The notes under the pieces were generated by a model, which saw nothing but the letters and a program-made list of their open reading frames with translations, made no database searches and was not told where the DNA came from. A stretch of 64,000 nt of DNA from Pseudorhodobacter wandonensis (lineage in GTDB: Bacteria > Pseudomonadota > Alphaproteobacteria > Rhodobacterales > Rhodobacteraceae), in the NCBI RefSeq assembly GCF_001202035.1, contig NZ_LGHT01000025.1, positions 310,001-374,000 of the forward strand, written 5' to 3'. Positions 45,247 through 55,565 of the stretch are shown here, piece after piece. The number at the start of each line of letters is the position of its first letter. Positions within the stretch are counted from its first letter, which is position 1. The position numbers and the translations under genes are program-made.

Positions 45247-45284
45247 AAAAAAGGCGCGCAAGGTTTCCCCTGCGCGCCTTTTTT
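45247..45284. terminator. Strong bidirectional terminator helicase/RNase J
   Basis: AAAAAAGGCGCGCA (45247-45260) and TGCGCGCCTTTTTT (45271-45284) are a perfect 14-base inverted repeat around a 10-base loop. Both ends carry six A or T, so termination should work for helicase (plus) and RNase J (minus). Confidence 0.92.
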
Positions 45285-45314
45285 CTTACCTTGTCGGGTT
45301 ACCCCAAAAACGCC

Positions 45315-46991
45315 TTAGCCATCCGACAAACGGCTAACGACAACCGTCACCTCTGGCTTTTTGCCAATCTCTTCCATGCAGATCTGGCGGATCACACGGC
45401 GCACCGCTTCATCCAGCTTGTCGTCATCTCTCAGCACTTTTCTGCCGGCTTTGTCGACGAATTCAGTCAGATCAGCTTCCAGCGTATCTGCCAAAATCGC
45501 GCCAGTGCGGCCTTTTTCCGGCAGGCCTTTCACCTCGACCCAGGCATCGCCAAGCGGCTCGTCGGCCTCATCCAGCAGCAGCGTCACCATGATATGGCCG
45601 TTCAGCGCCATGCGGATACGGTCACGCACCACACCATCGCGCGCCCCGATCATCACCGAACCATCCAGATAGGTCCGACCGGCCTCGATATACTCGGCAA
45701 CCTCGGGCGCATCCTTGGTCAGGTCAATCATCATGCCATTGGTCACAACGTCCGACATCCGGCCGGCCGCCATCGCAATACGGGCATGTTCGCGCAAATG
45801 GCGGTGTTCGCCATGCATCGGTATCACAATTTCAGGGTTCAGCACGCGGTGCACGGTTTCCAGATCAGGCCGGTTGGCATGGCCGGAAACATGGTACAAC
45901 CCGCCGCTGTCATCCACCACATTCACGCCCATTTCCGAAAACGCGTTCATCACCGAAATCACGCCACGCTCATTGCCCGGAATGGTTTTCGACGAAAACA
46001 GGAATGTATCGCCCTCTTTCATCTCCAGCCCGAGGTATTTCCCGCGCGACAGCTGCGCCGAGGCAGCCCGCCGTTCCCCTTGCGAGCCGGTCACGATCAG
46101 CATCAGATTGCCGCGCGGCACGTCCAACGCCTCTTCGGGGCTAACGGTCCGCGGCAAATTCTTTAGCACGCCTGCGCTTTCCGCCGCCGAAACCATCCGC
46201 CGCATCGAACGGCCAAGGAAACAAACCGTCCGGTCCGCGGCCACAGCGGCATCGGCAAGCGTTTTCAACCGCGCCACGTTAGACGCAAACGTCGTCGCCA
46301 CAACCATGCCGCGCTGCGCCTTGATCAGATCACGGATCGGGTCGCGCAGCGTCGATTCCGACCGGCCCGCGTGCAATGAAAACACGTTCGTGCTGTCACA
46401 CATCAGCGCCTTTACCGGCCGTTCACGCGCAATCGCCTGGAACATATTTGCATCCCAAGGCTCGCCCACCAGCGGGTTTTCATCCAGCTTGAAATCGCCG
46501 GAATGCACAATCCGCCCTGCCTCGCAGTCGATCACAAGCCCCGAGCTTTCGGGAATCGAGTGGCTGACCGGAATGAATTGCACATCAAACGGCCCCGCCT
46601 TTACAACATCGGGGCGCGGCTCAACCACAGTGATCGCGTCTTTGGGGTGGCCGTGTTCATCAAACTTCAACCGCCCGATGGTCGCGGTAAAATTGCGCGC
46701 ATAAACGGGGCATTTGAACTTGCCCCAAAAATGCGCAACTGCGCCGATGTGGTCTTCATGGGCATGGGTGATAAAAATCGCCTCAAGCCGGTCTTTGCGT
46801 TCTTCCAGCCACGTCATGTCGGGCATGATCAAATCGACGCCGGGCGTCGTATCCATATCGGGAAAAGCCACGCCAAGATCGACAAGGATCAGACGTTCCT
46901 TATCTTCGGGGCCATAGCCATAGACATAGGCATTCATCCCGATCTCGCCCGCGCCACCAAGGGGAAGATAGATTAAACGGTTCGCTTTCAT
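45315..46991 (-). CDS. rnj: Ribonuclease J
   Basis: A metallo-beta-lactamase/beta-CASP ribonuclease with endonuclease and 5'-exonuclease activity. The 558 residues include ITHAHEDHIGA (HxHxDH at residues 76-81), VSHSIPESSGL and HSGDFKLDE (metal ligands), and the beta-CASP region VVATTFASNVARLKTLAD. ISEMGVNVVDDSG lies in the helical region before the HVSGHANRPDLE motif. It is the last gene of the nuo-birA-coaX-rnj run and overlaps coaX by four bases. It is convergent with the helicase gene. Confidence 0.95.
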   Translation of the reverse strand: MKANRLIYLPLGGAGEIGMNAYVYGYGPEDKERLILVDLGVAFPDMDTTPGVDLIMPDMTWLEERKDRLEAIFITHAHEDHIGAVAHFWGKFKCPVYARNFTATIGRLKFDEHGHPKDAITVVEPRPDVVKAGPFDVQFIPVSHSIPESSGLVIDCEAGRIVHSGDFKLDENPLVGEPWDANMFQAIARERPVKALMCDSTNVFSLHAGRSESTLRDPIRDLIKAQRGMVVATTFASNVARLKTLADAAVAADRTVCFLGRSMRRMVSAAESAGVLKNLPRTVSPEEALDVPRGNLMLIVTGSQGERRAASAQLSRGKYLGLEMKEGDTFLFSSKTIPGNERGVISVMNAFSEMGVNVVDDSGGLYHVSGHANRPDLETVHRVLNPEIVIPMHGEHRHLREHARIAMAAGRMSDVVTNGMMIDLTKDAPEVAEYIEAGRTYLDGSVMIGARDGVVRDRIRMALNGHIMVTLLLDEADEPLGDAWVEVKGLPEKGRTGAILADTLEADLTEFVDKAGRKVLRDDDKLDEAVRRVIRQICMEEIGKKPEVTVVVSRLSDG

Positions 46992-47761
46992 GCGGTTTCC
47001 TTATTAAGTTCTTGAATAAGGACAAGGCCATGCATGGTCAAATCATCCTCGATTGCGTCAAAAATTTCTGTTCCCTGCTGGAACAACGGGGCAAGCCCCC
47101 CGGTGGCAATAACCTTCATCGGGCGCGGATGCTCCAGCTGGATCTGTTTGCAAATGCCCTCAACCAGGCCGATATAGCCCCAATACACGCCTGACTGCAT
47201 ACAGGCCACCGTATTCTTTCCGATGACAGTGGCAGGGTGGCTTACATCGACATGCGGCAAAGCGGCAGCGGCCATCGACAGCGCTTGCAGGCTCAGGTTT
47301 ACCCCCGGTGCAATGACACCGCCAATATAGGCACCGTCCTGATCAACCACATCAAAGGTGGTGGCCGTGCCAAAATCCACCACAATCAAATCGCCGCCAT
47401 GCCGGTCAAACCCCGCAACCGTATTCACCAGGCGGTCCGGCCCCACCGTTGTCCCTACATCAACCCGCGGCGCAACCGGCAGCCGGCAATCGGGTTTGCC
47501 AACCACCAAAGGGCGGCAGTGGAAATACCGGTCGGTCAACACCCGCAGGTTAAACACCACGCGCGGCACTGTTGACGAAATGATTGCCTCGGTAATCTCG
47601 GCCTCAACCTTGTTCAGCGTCATCAACGTGGTCAGCAGTACGTAATACTCGTCTGCCGTTCGTTTGTGGTCGGTCGAACACCGCCAGGTCGCGATAAACT
47701 TGGTGCCGTTCCAGATGGAAAACACTGTATTGGTATTGCCGCAATCGATCGCCAAAAGCAT
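46988..47761 (-). CDS. coaX: Type III pantothenate kinase
   Basis: Phosphorylates pantothenate, the first step to coenzyme A. Start at 47761 (257 residues) with AGGT seven bases upstream; the longer frame to 47818 is inside birA. The DCGNTNT P-loop is at residues 6-12 and DFGTATTFDVV is the second phosphate loop. The C-terminal IATGGLAPLF segment binds ATP. Type III kinases are CoA-insensitive. It overlaps rnj by ATGA and sits after birA. Confidence 0.95.
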   Translation of the reverse strand: MLLAIDCGNTNTVFSIWNGTKFIATWRCSTDHKRTADEYYVLLTTLMTLNKVEAEITEAIISSTVPRVVFNLRVLTDRYFHCRPLVVGKPDCRLPVAPRVDVGTTVGPDRLVNTVAGFDRHGGDLIVVDFGTATTFDVVDQDGAYIGGVIAPGVNLSLQALSMAAAALPHVDVSHPATVIGKNTVACMQSGVYWGYIGLVEGICKQIQLEHPRPMKVIATGGLAPLFQQGTEIFDAIEDDLTMHGLVLIQELNKETA

Positions 47762-47777
47762 CTGGGTTACCTTTCGG

Positions 47778-48539
47778 TCAAAAGAAAATTTCGGCCGCGG
47801 GAATGGCGCGGCGGGCATGCGGGGTTTTCAGAACCAACGCGCCAGCGGCGTCGATGGTTTCAAAAACGCCACTCTCGGATCGGGTACCGGTACGGGCGGT
47901 GATGACCTCGCCCAAACGGGCCGCATGGGCCAACCACTCTGCCCGCAACGGCGCAAAGCCATTGTTGACGAACTCGGATTCCCATCGGTCATAGGCCACA
48001 GCCAAGGACGTCAAAAAGCTTTCGGGGCTGATCCGCAGTCCGGTTTCCGCCAAAAGGCTGACAGGTGTTACGGCACCCGTTTCAACTTGGTCTGGTGTCG
48101 GCGCCGCAATCAGATTGACGCCAATCCCGATCGACAACTGGCTGATGCCTTGGCCAACGCCACTGCTTTCCAGTAAAATCCCGGCCAGTTTGCCACCATT
48201 CAGCAGTACATCATTCGGCCATTTCAGTTGGAAACCCGTCGCAAAGCCGGTCACGGCGACACAAGCATCGCGCAAGGCCAACGCCGCCGCAAAGGACCGC
48301 AGCGCCACCTGCTCGGCCGGTTCAACCGGTTGCAGGGCCAATGTCGCATAAAAATTACCACGCGGGCTGCTCCAGGGGCGGCCACGTCGGCCACGCCCTC
48401 CGGTTTGCTCAGCCGCCATGATCCATGTCGGACGCGCCGGCGCAAGCCGTGCGGCATGCGCATTGGTGCTGTCAACGCTATCAAGCAAAACCCGGGCCAC
48501 GCCTTGCGGCCAGCCCAGGGGAAGTGGTTCAGCGGACAA
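47778..48539 (-). CDS. birA: Biotin-acetyl-CoA-carboxylase ligase
   Basis: Joins biotin to the carrier domain of acetyl-CoA carboxylase. TTG at 48539 (253 residues) gives an 11-base overlap with nuoN; another TTG at 48572 is possible. The biotinyl-AMP motif [16 protein letters not shown] is present, along with [20 protein letters not shown]. No N-terminal helix-turn-helix exists, so it is not a repressor type. The order nuoN-birA matches Paracoccus and Rhodobacter clusters. Confidence 0.9.
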   Translation of the reverse strand: MSAEPLPLGWPQGVARVLLDSVDSTNAHAARLAPARPTWIMAAEQTGGRGRRGRPWSSPRGNFYATLALQPVEPAEQVALRSFAAALALRDACVAVTGFATGFQLKWPNDVLLNGGKLAGILLESSGVGQGISQLSIGIGVNLIAAPTPDQVETGAVTPVSLLAETGLRISPESFLTSLAVAYDRWESEFVNNGFAPLRAEWLAHAARLGEVITARTGTRSESGVFETIDAAGALVLKTPHARRAIPAAEIFF

Positions 48540-49968
48540 GCGTTTCCGCCGCCATTTGGGCCACAGCCTCAACCCCGAACAGGTTGACGACCCCGAACAC
48601 CATGATCAATGCCGACCCCATCAGGGCCACCCATTGCACTGTGCCCATACGCCCGTCGATGCCATCGCTCTCTTTGCCGAAATACATGTAGAACACGATC
48701 CGCAAATAATAGAACGCACCGATGACCGAGGCGACAGCCCCCGCAATCGCGAGCCATGTCATCCCGGCGTTCACCGCCGCTTGCAACACGTAAAACTTAC
48801 CGAAAAAGCCCAGCATCGGCGGCACGCCTGCAAGGCTGAACATCAGCACAAGCACGGCCAAAGCCTGCAACGGCGCCTTTTTCGACAACATGTTCAAGCT
48901 GTCAATCGAGGTGACCGCATGACCGTCTCTTTCCATCGACAAGATGAACGCGAATGTACCGACATTCATGCTGACATAAATCGCCATATAGATCAGCATC
49001 GCTTCAACACCGATCACGGTGCCCGAGGCAAGGCCGATCAAGGCAAAGCCCATATGCGCGATGGATGAATAGGCCATCAGCCGTTTGATATCGCGCTGGC
49101 CAATCGCCGCAATCGCACCGACAAACATCGACAGCACAGCCAGCAGCGCAATCACTTGCCCCCATTGGCCCGGAACCGCCCCAAAGGCATCATACATCAG
49201 CCGCGCCAGCAACCCCATCGCCGCCACTTTCGGCGCCGTGGCAAAAAACGCAGTCACAGGCGTGGGCGAGCCTTCGTAAACATCCGGTGTCCACATGTGG
49301 AACGGCACAGCCGATACCTTGAACGCCAAACCGGTAATCAGGAACACAAGCCCGAACAACAGACCCAAAGGCATGTTGCCATGGCCCAGCGTTGACAGAA
49401 TGCCCGCAAAATCGGTCGTGCCTGCATACCCATAGGTCAGCGACGCGCCATACAGCAAAATCCCCGACGAAAGCGAGCCAAGCACGAAATACTTTAACCC
49501 TGCCTCAGCCGATTTCACATTGTCGCGCCGGAAACTGGCCACAACATACAGCGCCAACGATTGCAGCTCTAGCCCCATGTACAAAGCAATCAGGTCACCG
49601 GCCGAAACCATGAACATCATGCCCAGAACCGAAAGCGCCACCAAAATGGGGTATTCAAACCGCATCAAACCACGGCGGGTCATAAAATCGTGGCTGATAA
49701 TCAGCACCGCTGCCGCCGAAAGCAAAACCGTAACCTTGGCAAAGCGCGCAAAGGGGTCGTCGTTGAACATACCGTCAAACGCCGTGCGCTCGCCCGTGAT
49801 GCCCACCCCGATCCAAAAGGCAAGCAGAATGAACAAGCCCGCCATCGCCCAGTTCAGGCTGCCTGCAAGTTTATCCTTACCCGTGTAAACCACACCCAAA
49901 AGTGCGCCCATCGCACATAGCGCCAAGGTGATTTCCGGAAGGACGGTTGAAAAATCTGTCGGGTTCAT
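48529..49968 (-). CDS. nuoN: NADH-quinone oxidoreductase subunit N
   Basis: A 479-residue membrane subunit of complex I with about 14 helices, one of three antiporter-like proton-channel subunits. GAGGGAC precedes the chosen start at 49968. The conserved Lys in the [17 protein letters not shown] helix and [14 protein letters not shown] motif are visible. It ends inside the birA start region. It lies 10 bases downstream of nuoM. Confidence 0.96.
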   Translation of the reverse strand: MNPTDFSTVLPEITLALCAMGALLGVVYTGKDKLAGSLNWAMAGLFILLAFWIGVGITGERTAFDGMFNDDPFARFAKVTVLLSAAAVLIISHDFMTRRGLMRFEYPILVALSVLGMMFMVSAGDLIALYMGLELQSLALYVVASFRRDNVKSAEAGLKYFVLGSLSSGILLYGASLTYGYAGTTDFAGILSTLGHGNMPLGLLFGLVFLITGLAFKVSAVPFHMWTPDVYEGSPTPVTAFFATAPKVAAMGLLARLMYDAFGAVPGQWGQVIALLAVLSMFVGAIAAIGQRDIKRLMAYSSIAHMGFALIGLASGTVIGVEAMLIYMAIYVSMNVGTFAFILSMERDGHAVTSIDSLNMLSKKAPLQALAVLVLMFSLAGVPPMLGFFGKFYVLQAAVNAGMTWLAIAGAVASVIGAFYYLRIVFYMYFGKESDGIDGRMGTVQWVALMGSALIMVFGVVNLFGVEAVAQMAAETLVR

Positions 49969-49978
49969 CTGTCGTCCC

Positions 49979-51517
49979 TCAATGCTTGGCCACTTGCACA
50001 TCACCCGACGCGGGGATGGCAGCATGGTAATCAGTCACAAGCGCGCTTACCGATGGCCCGATGATATCGGTCACAAGGCTCGGATACACGCCCAATAGCA
50101 GCGTCATTGCCACCAGCGGCGCAAAAATCGCACGCTCGCGGGTGGTCATATCAGTAATGGATTTCAGGCTTTCCTTGATCAGATCGCCAAAAACCACGCG
50201 GCGGTACAGCCAGAGACCGTAAGACGCCGAAAGAATAACGCCCGAAGTCGCCACCGCAGCAACCCAGGTGTTCACCTGGAAAATACCGACCAATGTCAGG
50301 AATTCGCCAACGAAACCCGATGTCCCCGGCAGGCCGACGTTGGCCATCGTAAAGAACATAAAGATCAGCGCATAATGCGGCATCCGGTTCACCAAACCAC
50401 CATAGGCGCTAATATCACGGGTGTGCATCCGGTCATAAATCACGCCCACGCAAAGGAACAGCGCGCCCGAGATAAAGCCGTGGCTGATCATCTGGAAAAT
50501 CGCCCCGTCCACACCTTGCTGGTTGGCCGAGAAAATCCCCATCGTCACATAGCCCATATGCGCCACCGACGAATAGGCGATCAGCTTTTTCATGTCTTCT
50601 TGCGCCAGCGCCACCAGTGACGTGTAGACAATCGCAATCGCCGACATCCACAGCACCAAGGGGCTCAGCAAATCCGCGCCAATCGGGAACATCGGCAAAC
50701 TAAAGCGCAGAAAGCCGTAACCGCCCATCTTCAGCAAAATTGCTGCCAGCACAACCGAACCCGCAGTAGGCGCCTGCACGTGTGCATCGGGCAACCAAGT
50801 ATGCACCGGCCACATCGGCATTTTCACCGCAAAGCTGGCAAAGAACGCAAGGAACAACAGGGTCTGCATGCCGCCAACAATGTGGAAGCCCGCGATATTC
50901 AGCGTATCTGACGCAAAGTTATGCACCAGCAATGTCGGAATATCCGTGCTGCCCGCATCAACATACATCGCGATCATCGCAACCAGCATCAGCACCGAGC
51001 CGAGGAAGGTATAGAGGAAGAACTTGAACGCCGCGTAAACCCGCGCCTGACCACCCCAGATCCCGATAATCAGGAACATCGGGATCAGCCCGGCTTCAAA
51101 GAACAAGTAGAACAGCACAAGATCCAGTGCGCAGAACACGCCCAGCATCAGCGTTTCCAACAACAGGAACGCGATCATATATTCCTTGACGCGCGTTTCC
51201 ACCGACCAGCAGGCCGCAATGGTGATCGGCATCAGGAATGTCGTCAGCATGACGAACAGCACCGAAATACCATCGACGCCCATCTTGTATTTCAGGCCAA
51301 GGATCCAGTCGTATTCCTCAACAAACTGAAAGCCTGTATCGGCGGAATTGAAACCGGCCAACACGAACAATGACACCAGAAAGGTCGTCGCGGTAGCGAC
51401 CAGCGCCACCCATTTCGCATTGTTGTTTGCAGCAGCATCATTGCCCCGCAAGAACAACGCCAGAATACCCGCCGCAACCGCCGGAATAAACGTGATGATG
51501 GAAAGAAGATTATCCAT
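49979..51517 (-). CDS. nuoM: NADH-quinone oxidoreductase subunit M
   Basis: A 512-residue antiporter-like subunit of complex I. Start 51517 shares the TAATG overlap with the nuoL stop. [19 protein letters not shown] is the conserved helix with proton-path residues, and the Lys-rich [17 protein letters not shown] is the second family hallmark. It pumps protons across the inner membrane together with NuoL and NuoN. Confidence 0.97.
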   Translation of the reverse strand: MDNLLSIITFIPAVAAGILALFLRGNDAAANNNAKWVALVATATTFLVSLFVLAGFNSADTGFQFVEEYDWILGLKYKMGVDGISVLFVMLTTFLMPITIAACWSVETRVKEYMIAFLLLETLMLGVFCALDLVLFYLFFEAGLIPMFLIIGIWGGQARVYAAFKFFLYTFLGSVLMLVAMIAMYVDAGSTDIPTLLVHNFASDTLNIAGFHIVGGMQTLLFLAFFASFAVKMPMWPVHTWLPDAHVQAPTAGSVVLAAILLKMGGYGFLRFSLPMFPIGADLLSPLVLWMSAIAIVYTSLVALAQEDMKKLIAYSSVAHMGYVTMGIFSANQQGVDGAIFQMISHGFISGALFLCVGVIYDRMHTRDISAYGGLVNRMPHYALIFMFFTMANVGLPGTSGFVGEFLTLVGIFQVNTWVAAVATSGVILSASYGLWLYRRVVFGDLIKESLKSITDMTTRERAIFAPLVAMTLLLGVYPSLVTDIIGPSVSALVTDYHAAIPASGDVQVAKH

Positions 51518-53622
51518 TAGTGCGCGCCCCCCGAGAGCGTCATCCATGTGACAAGGACAACGATGCCCACGACCATGGCGAATGCGTAGTGAAAGATGTA
51601 ACCGGATTGAACGCGCCCGGCGAGACGGGTCAGCATCGGAATGATACCCATGGCAATTCCGTTGATCGAACCGTCAATAACGCTGCCATCGCCCTTTTTC
51701 CACAACACGGCACCCAACCATTTTGCGGGGCGGACAAAGATAACGTCATACAGCTCGTCGAAATACCATTTGTTCAGCAAGAACAGGTACAGCGGCCGCT
51801 GTTGCTTGGCCAGTTTGGCCGGAAGCTCGGGGCTGCGGATGTAGAATTTCCACGCCAAGGCAAAGCCCAACAGCATCGCGATAAAAGGCGAAACCTTTAC
51901 CCACACCGGCGACAAATGTGCCTCATGGATCGTATGGTTATCCGGCCCAAAGAAGATTGCGCCTTTCGGTGCGGCATGGACTATATCGCCATGTGCCGCA
52001 GCGGCAGGGGCTGCCTGGGTCTCGGTCGTGGCGGCATGGGTATCGGTCGCATGTTCGGTGGTGCTGTTGCCCTCACCTGCTGCTTCATGCTGCGCCACTT
52101 CCATACCGAACCAGCTGTGCACCTTGTCCAGATCGCCAAAGAAAGAGCTGTACCACAGCATCCCCGAGAAGGTCGCCCCCAACGCCAGAACGCCCAGCGG
52201 GATCAGCATCACTTTCGGGCTTTCATGTGCATGGTCATGCGTATGATGGTCGCCACGTGGCGCGCCATAGAATGTCAGGAACATCAGGCGCCAGCTGTAG
52301 AAACTTGTCATAAAGGCCGCAATCACCAGCATCCAGAACGCAAAGTGAGACCCGACAAAGGCGCTTTCAATAATCGCGTCCTTAGACACAAAGCCCGCAA
52401 AACCAAACCAGCCTGTCAACGGAATACCAACGCCGGTAATCGCCAAAGTGCCGATCATCATCGCGCCAAAGGTCAGCGGAATTTTCTTACGCAAACCGCC
52501 ATAGTTCCGCATGTCTTGCTCATGGTGCATCGCATGGATAACCGAGCCCGCACCCAGAAACAGCATCGCTTTGAAAAACGCATGCGTAAACAGGTGGAAC
52601 ATCGCAACCGGATAGGCACCAACGCCTGCGGCCACGAACATATAGCCAAGCTGCGACATCGTCGAATAAGCGATCACGCGTTTGATATCGTTCTGTACCA
52701 GACCGATCGTCGCCGCAACAAAGGCAGTCAACGCGCCCAAAACAGTGATAAAGGCCAAGGCTTGCGGTGCATATTCAAAGATAGGCGACATGCGGCAAAC
52801 CAGAAAAACGCCGGCCGTAACCATGGTCGCCGCGTGGATCAGCGCCGAAACAGGTGTCGGGCCTTCCATCGCGTCTGGCAACCAAGTGTGCAGGAACAGC
52901 TGCGCCGATTTCCCCATTGCGCCGATAAACAACAGCACACCAATCAGGTTGGCCGCGTTCCATTCGGTCCACAGGAAATGCAGGTTCGTTTCGGCCAGCA
53001 TCGGGCCTGCTGCAAACACGTCATCCATGCGGATGCTGTCAGTCAGGAAGAACAGCGCGAAAATGCCCAAGGCAAAGCCAAAGTCGCCCACGCGGTTTAC
53101 CACGAACGCTTTGATCGCTGCAGCATTGGCCGAAGGCTTGCGATAGTAAAAGCCGATCAGCAGATACGAGGCAACGCCCACGCCTTCCCAGCCAAAGAAC
53201 ATCTGCACAAGGTTGTCAGCCGTCACCAGCATCAACATCGCAAAGGTAAAGAACGACAGATAAGCGAAAAACCGCGCCTTATAATGCTCGTGATGGGTCC
53301 AGTTATCGTCATGCGCCATATAGCCAAAGCTGTACAAATGCACGAGCGCCGAAACCGTGTTGATCACCACCAACATGATCGCAGTCAAACGGTCCAGACG
53401 GATGCCCCATTCCGTGGTCAGCGATCCGGATTCAATCCAGCGCAACACCGTAATATGCTGCACGACATCGATATGCCCCAGGAAAATGATCCACGACAGA
53501 AACGCCGCCAGAAACACAAGGCCCGTGGTGATAACCTGGCCTGCAAACTCACCAATCCAGCGCCAGCCAAAGCCGCAGATCAGGGCGCCGATAAGCGGCG
53601 CAAAAAGGATGATCGTTGCCAT
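51517..53622 (-). CDS. nuoL: NADH-quinone oxidoreductase subunit L
   Basis: The largest antiporter-like subunit, 701 residues, with the long C-terminal lateral helix of complex I. The proton-channel region [20 protein letters not shown] and the [15 protein letters not shown] motif are normal. A His-rich stretch ([12 protein letters not shown]) and an Ala/Thr/Glu/His-rich insertion at about residues 505-560 interrupt the usual helix spacing. nuoK ends four bases before it. Confidence 0.96.
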   Translation of the reverse strand: MATIILFAPLIGALICGFGWRWIGEFAGQVITTGLVFLAAFLSWIIFLGHIDVVQHITVLRWIESGSLTTEWGIRLDRLTAIMLVVINTVSALVHLYSFGYMAHDDNWTHHEHYKARFFAYLSFFTFAMLMLVTADNLVQMFFGWEGVGVASYLLIGFYYRKPSANAAAIKAFVVNRVGDFGFALGIFALFFLTDSIRMDDVFAAGPMLAETNLHFLWTEWNAANLIGVLLFIGAMGKSAQLFLHTWLPDAMEGPTPVSALIHAATMVTAGVFLVCRMSPIFEYAPQALAFITVLGALTAFVAATIGLVQNDIKRVIAYSTMSQLGYMFVAAGVGAYPVAMFHLFTHAFFKAMLFLGAGSVIHAMHHEQDMRNYGGLRKKIPLTFGAMMIGTLAITGVGIPLTGWFGFAGFVSKDAIIESAFVGSHFAFWMLVIAAFMTSFYSWRLMFLTFYGAPRGDHHTHDHAHESPKVMLIPLGVLALGATFSGMLWYSSFFGDLDKVHSWFGMEVAQHEAAGEGNSTTEHATDTHAATTETQAAPAAAAHGDIVHAAPKGAIFFGPDNHTIHEAHLSPVWVKVSPFIAMLLGFALAWKFYIRSPELPAKLAKQQRPLYLFLLNKWYFDELYDVIFVRPAKWLGAVLWKKGDGSVIDGSINGIAMGIIPMLTRLAGRVQSGYIFHYAFAMVVGIVVLVTWMTLSGGAH

Positions 53623-53626
53623 AAGC

Positions 53627-53932
53627 TTAGCCTTTCATCACGTTGACGTCTTCGACGTCGATGGTGCCACGGGTCCGGAAGAAGGTGACAAGAATTGCAA
53701 GGCCAATAGAGGCCTCGGCCGCGGCCACCGTCAGGACGAACATAGTAAAGATCTGCCCGACCAGATCACCGTGAAACGATGAAAAGGCCACAAGGTTGAT
53801 GTTTACCGACAGCAGCATCAACTCAATCGACATCAAAATAACGATCACGTTCTTCCGGTTCAGGAAGATGCCAAAGATCCCAACGACAAACAGCGCCGCT
53901 GCAACTGCCAAGTAATGCTCTAATCCAACCAT
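53627..53932 (-). CDS. nuoK: NADH-quinone oxidoreductase subunit K
   Basis: A 101-residue three-helix membrane subunit. The first helix [17 protein letters not shown] and the second [19 protein letters not shown] carry the conserved Glu proton-path residues (Glu in MSIELM). The third helix includes [18 protein letters not shown]. nuoJ ends 94 bases upstream, with a palindromic repeat in the gap. Confidence 0.96.
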   Translation of the reverse strand: MVGLEHYLAVAAALFVVGIFGIFLNRKNVIVILMSIELMLLSVNINLVAFSSFHGDLVGQIFTMFVLTVAAAEASIGLAILVTFFRTRGTIDVEDVNVMKG

Positions 53933-53997
53933 TTTCGTCCCTCCGGGTCATTTGCCCGATTTTTCTATTCGTCGTCTCGGCCACCGGCCAGCGATCT

Positions 53998-54026
53998 GCG
54001 TAGGGTGTGCTTCAGCGCACTGCCCC
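53998..54026. repeat. REP-like palindromic repeat, copy 2, in nuoJ-nuoK gap
   Basis: GCGTAGGGTGTGCTTCAGCG followed by CAC is the same string as at 19820-19849 with two changes. The hairpin is kept by G-U pairs. It begins immediately after the nuoJ stop codon. It lies inside an operon, so it could affect mRNA stability or relative expression of nuoK. Confidence 0.7.
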
Positions 54027-54641
54027 TTACAACCCCTGCCCCGGCTTCACATCTTTCAGTTCCATCGCCTTTGCCGGGTCACGCCACATCTGATGCATTA
54101 CATTCTGGCGCTTGACGTCTTTGCGGTGACGGATGGTCAAAACAATCGCGCCGATCATAGCCACCAGCAAGATCATGCCGGCAAGTTGGAACAACATCAG
54201 ATACTTGTCGTAAATCAGCAAGCCAATCGCCCGCGTGTTTTCGATTTGCGCCATATCCGGTGTCACTGCCTTGCGCAGCCCCATTGCCCCGTCGGCCGAT
54301 ACCCAGGCACCAATGCCAATGCCAAGCTGCATCAACAAAACAACCCCGATCAGCAACGCAATCGGCATGTATTTCGCCATCTCGCCTTTCAGCTCGGCGA
54401 AATCGACGTCCAGCATCATCACCACAAACAGGAACAGCACCGCGACCGCGCCGACATAAACGATGATCAACAGCATCGCCACAAATTCAGCGCCCAGCAG
54501 AACGAACAGACCCGCCGATGACAGAAACGCAAGGATCAGCCACAACACCGAATGCACAGGGTTGCGCGAGACGGTTACCAAAACCCCGGCCGTCAGGGCC
54601 GTCAGGGCAAAGGCGTAAAACGCCAGATCGACAACGGTCAT
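54027..54641 (-). CDS. nuoJ: NADH-quinone oxidoreductase subunit J
   Basis: A 204-residue five-helix membrane subunit. The conserved third helix [22 protein letters not shown] includes the pi-bulge region of complex I. The C-terminal cytoplasmic tail ([16 protein letters not shown]) is family-typical. It overlaps the carboxymuconolactone decarboxylase-like gene by ATGA. Its stop is followed directly by the palindromic repeat. Confidence 0.96.
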   Translation of the reverse strand: MTVVDLAFYAFALTALTAGVLVTVSRNPVHSVLWLILAFLSSAGLFVLLGAEFVAMLLIIVYVGAVAVLFLFVVMMLDVDFAELKGEMAKYMPIALLIGVVLLMQLGIGIGAWVSADGAMGLRKAVTPDMAQIENTRAIGLLIYDKYLMLFQLAGMILLVAMIGAIVLTIRHRKDVKRQNVMHQMWRDPAKAMELKDVKPGQGL

Positions 54642-55048
54642 TCTTTTGTCTCCTCATCTTCGGCAAAGACAGATTGCGCAATCTCCAGCGCCTTATGCAT
54701 CGCGGGCAAACCGCCGAACATACTCATTTGCCAGATCACTTCGGCGATATGGCGTCGTGTTGCACCGGCGGCCAGGGCTTGGCGGATTGTCAGGCGCAAC
54801 TGCGGCTCGGCCTGTGCGCCCAAAACCGTCAGCGCCGCAATCGTCACCAGCAGCCGTGTCCGCGCGTCAAGCCCTTCGGGGTTGAAGGTTTTGCCAAACC
54901 ACATTTCCAGCATATCAGGCGACATGGCGGGAAACAGCTTTTCAAAGCCTTTCACATCCATGCCTTGCATGGCCGGCGAAAAGGCCTTGGCCATTTCCTG
55001 CCCCTGCGCCATCATCGCGGCGAACATTTTGCTAAGATCTTCATTCAT
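54638..55048 (-). CDS. Carboxymuconolactone decarboxylase-like protein in nuo operon
   Basis: A 136-residue protein with a CMD/AhpD-like helical domain ([20 protein letters not shown], then [21 protein letters not shown]). The peroxidase Cys-x-x-Cys of AhpD is absent, so an antioxidant role is unlikely on sequence alone. The N-terminal 50 residues are helical ([20 protein letters not shown]). ATGA overlaps couple it to nuoI upstream and nuoJ downstream. Function in complex I is inferred from location only. Confidence 0.85.
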   Translation of the reverse strand: MNEDLSKMFAAMMAQGQEMAKAFSPAMQGMDVKGFEKLFPAMSPDMLEMWFGKTFNPEGLDARTRLLVTIAALTVLGAQAEPQLRLTIRQALAAGATRRHIAEVIWQMSMFGGLPAMHKALEIAQSVFAEDEETKE

Positions 55049-55563
55049 CTGTAGGGCGCATCCATTTCAAGGTTGCGGGCAATTTCTGCCTCCCAACGGT
55101 CGCCGTTATCCAGCAGCTTTTCCTTGTTGTAAAACAGCTCTTCGCGGGTCTCGGTGGCAAACTCGAAATTCGGGCCTTCAACAATCGCATCCACCGGGCA
55201 CGCCTCTTGGCAGAACCCGCAATAGATGCATTTGGTCATGTCGATGTCATAGCGCGTGGTGCGGCGGCTGCCATCCTCGCGCGGTTCGGCGTCAATCGTG
55301 ATTGCCTGCGCGGGGCAAACTGCTTCGCACAGCTTGCAGGCAATGCAACGCTCTTCGCCATTCGCATAGCGGCGCAGCGCGTGCTCGCCCCGAAAACGCG
55401 GGCTAAGCGGCCCTTTTTCATGCGGATAGTTCAGCGTCGACTTGGGCGCAAAGAAATACTTGAACCCCAATCCAAAGCCTTTGATGAAATCAAACAGCAG
55501 GAAGTATTTCGTAGCCCGGGTCCAATCAACAGGACGTTTGGCGAGTGCGCGGGTCTCAACCAT
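55045..55563 (-). CDS. nuoI: NADH-quinone oxidoreductase subunit I
   Basis: A 172-residue ferredoxin-like subunit with two [4Fe-4S] clusters (N6a, N6b). Ligands are Cys73/76/79/83 and Cys112/115/118/122, in the [12 protein letters not shown] and [12 protein letters not shown] motifs. GGAGG precedes the start at 55563. It passes electrons toward the quinone site. It starts two bases after the nuoH stop and overlaps the CMD-like gene. Confidence 0.97.
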   Translation of the reverse strand: MVETRALAKRPVDWTRATKYFLLFDFIKGFGLGFKYFFAPKSTLNYPHEKGPLSPRFRGEHALRRYANGEERCIACKLCEAVCPAQAITIDAEPREDGSRRTTRYDIDMTKCIYCGFCQEACPVDAIVEGPNFEFATETREELFYNKEKLLDNGDRWEAEIARNLEMDAPYR

Positions 55564-55565
55564 GA

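Noticed and set aside
51520-53646. A 708-codon open frame on the plus strand
   Set aside because: It is antisense to nuoL over its whole length; the minus-strand product has clear NuoL motifs, while the plus translation is full of Arg/His/Gln and low complexity, as expected from reading the complement of a membrane-protein gene.
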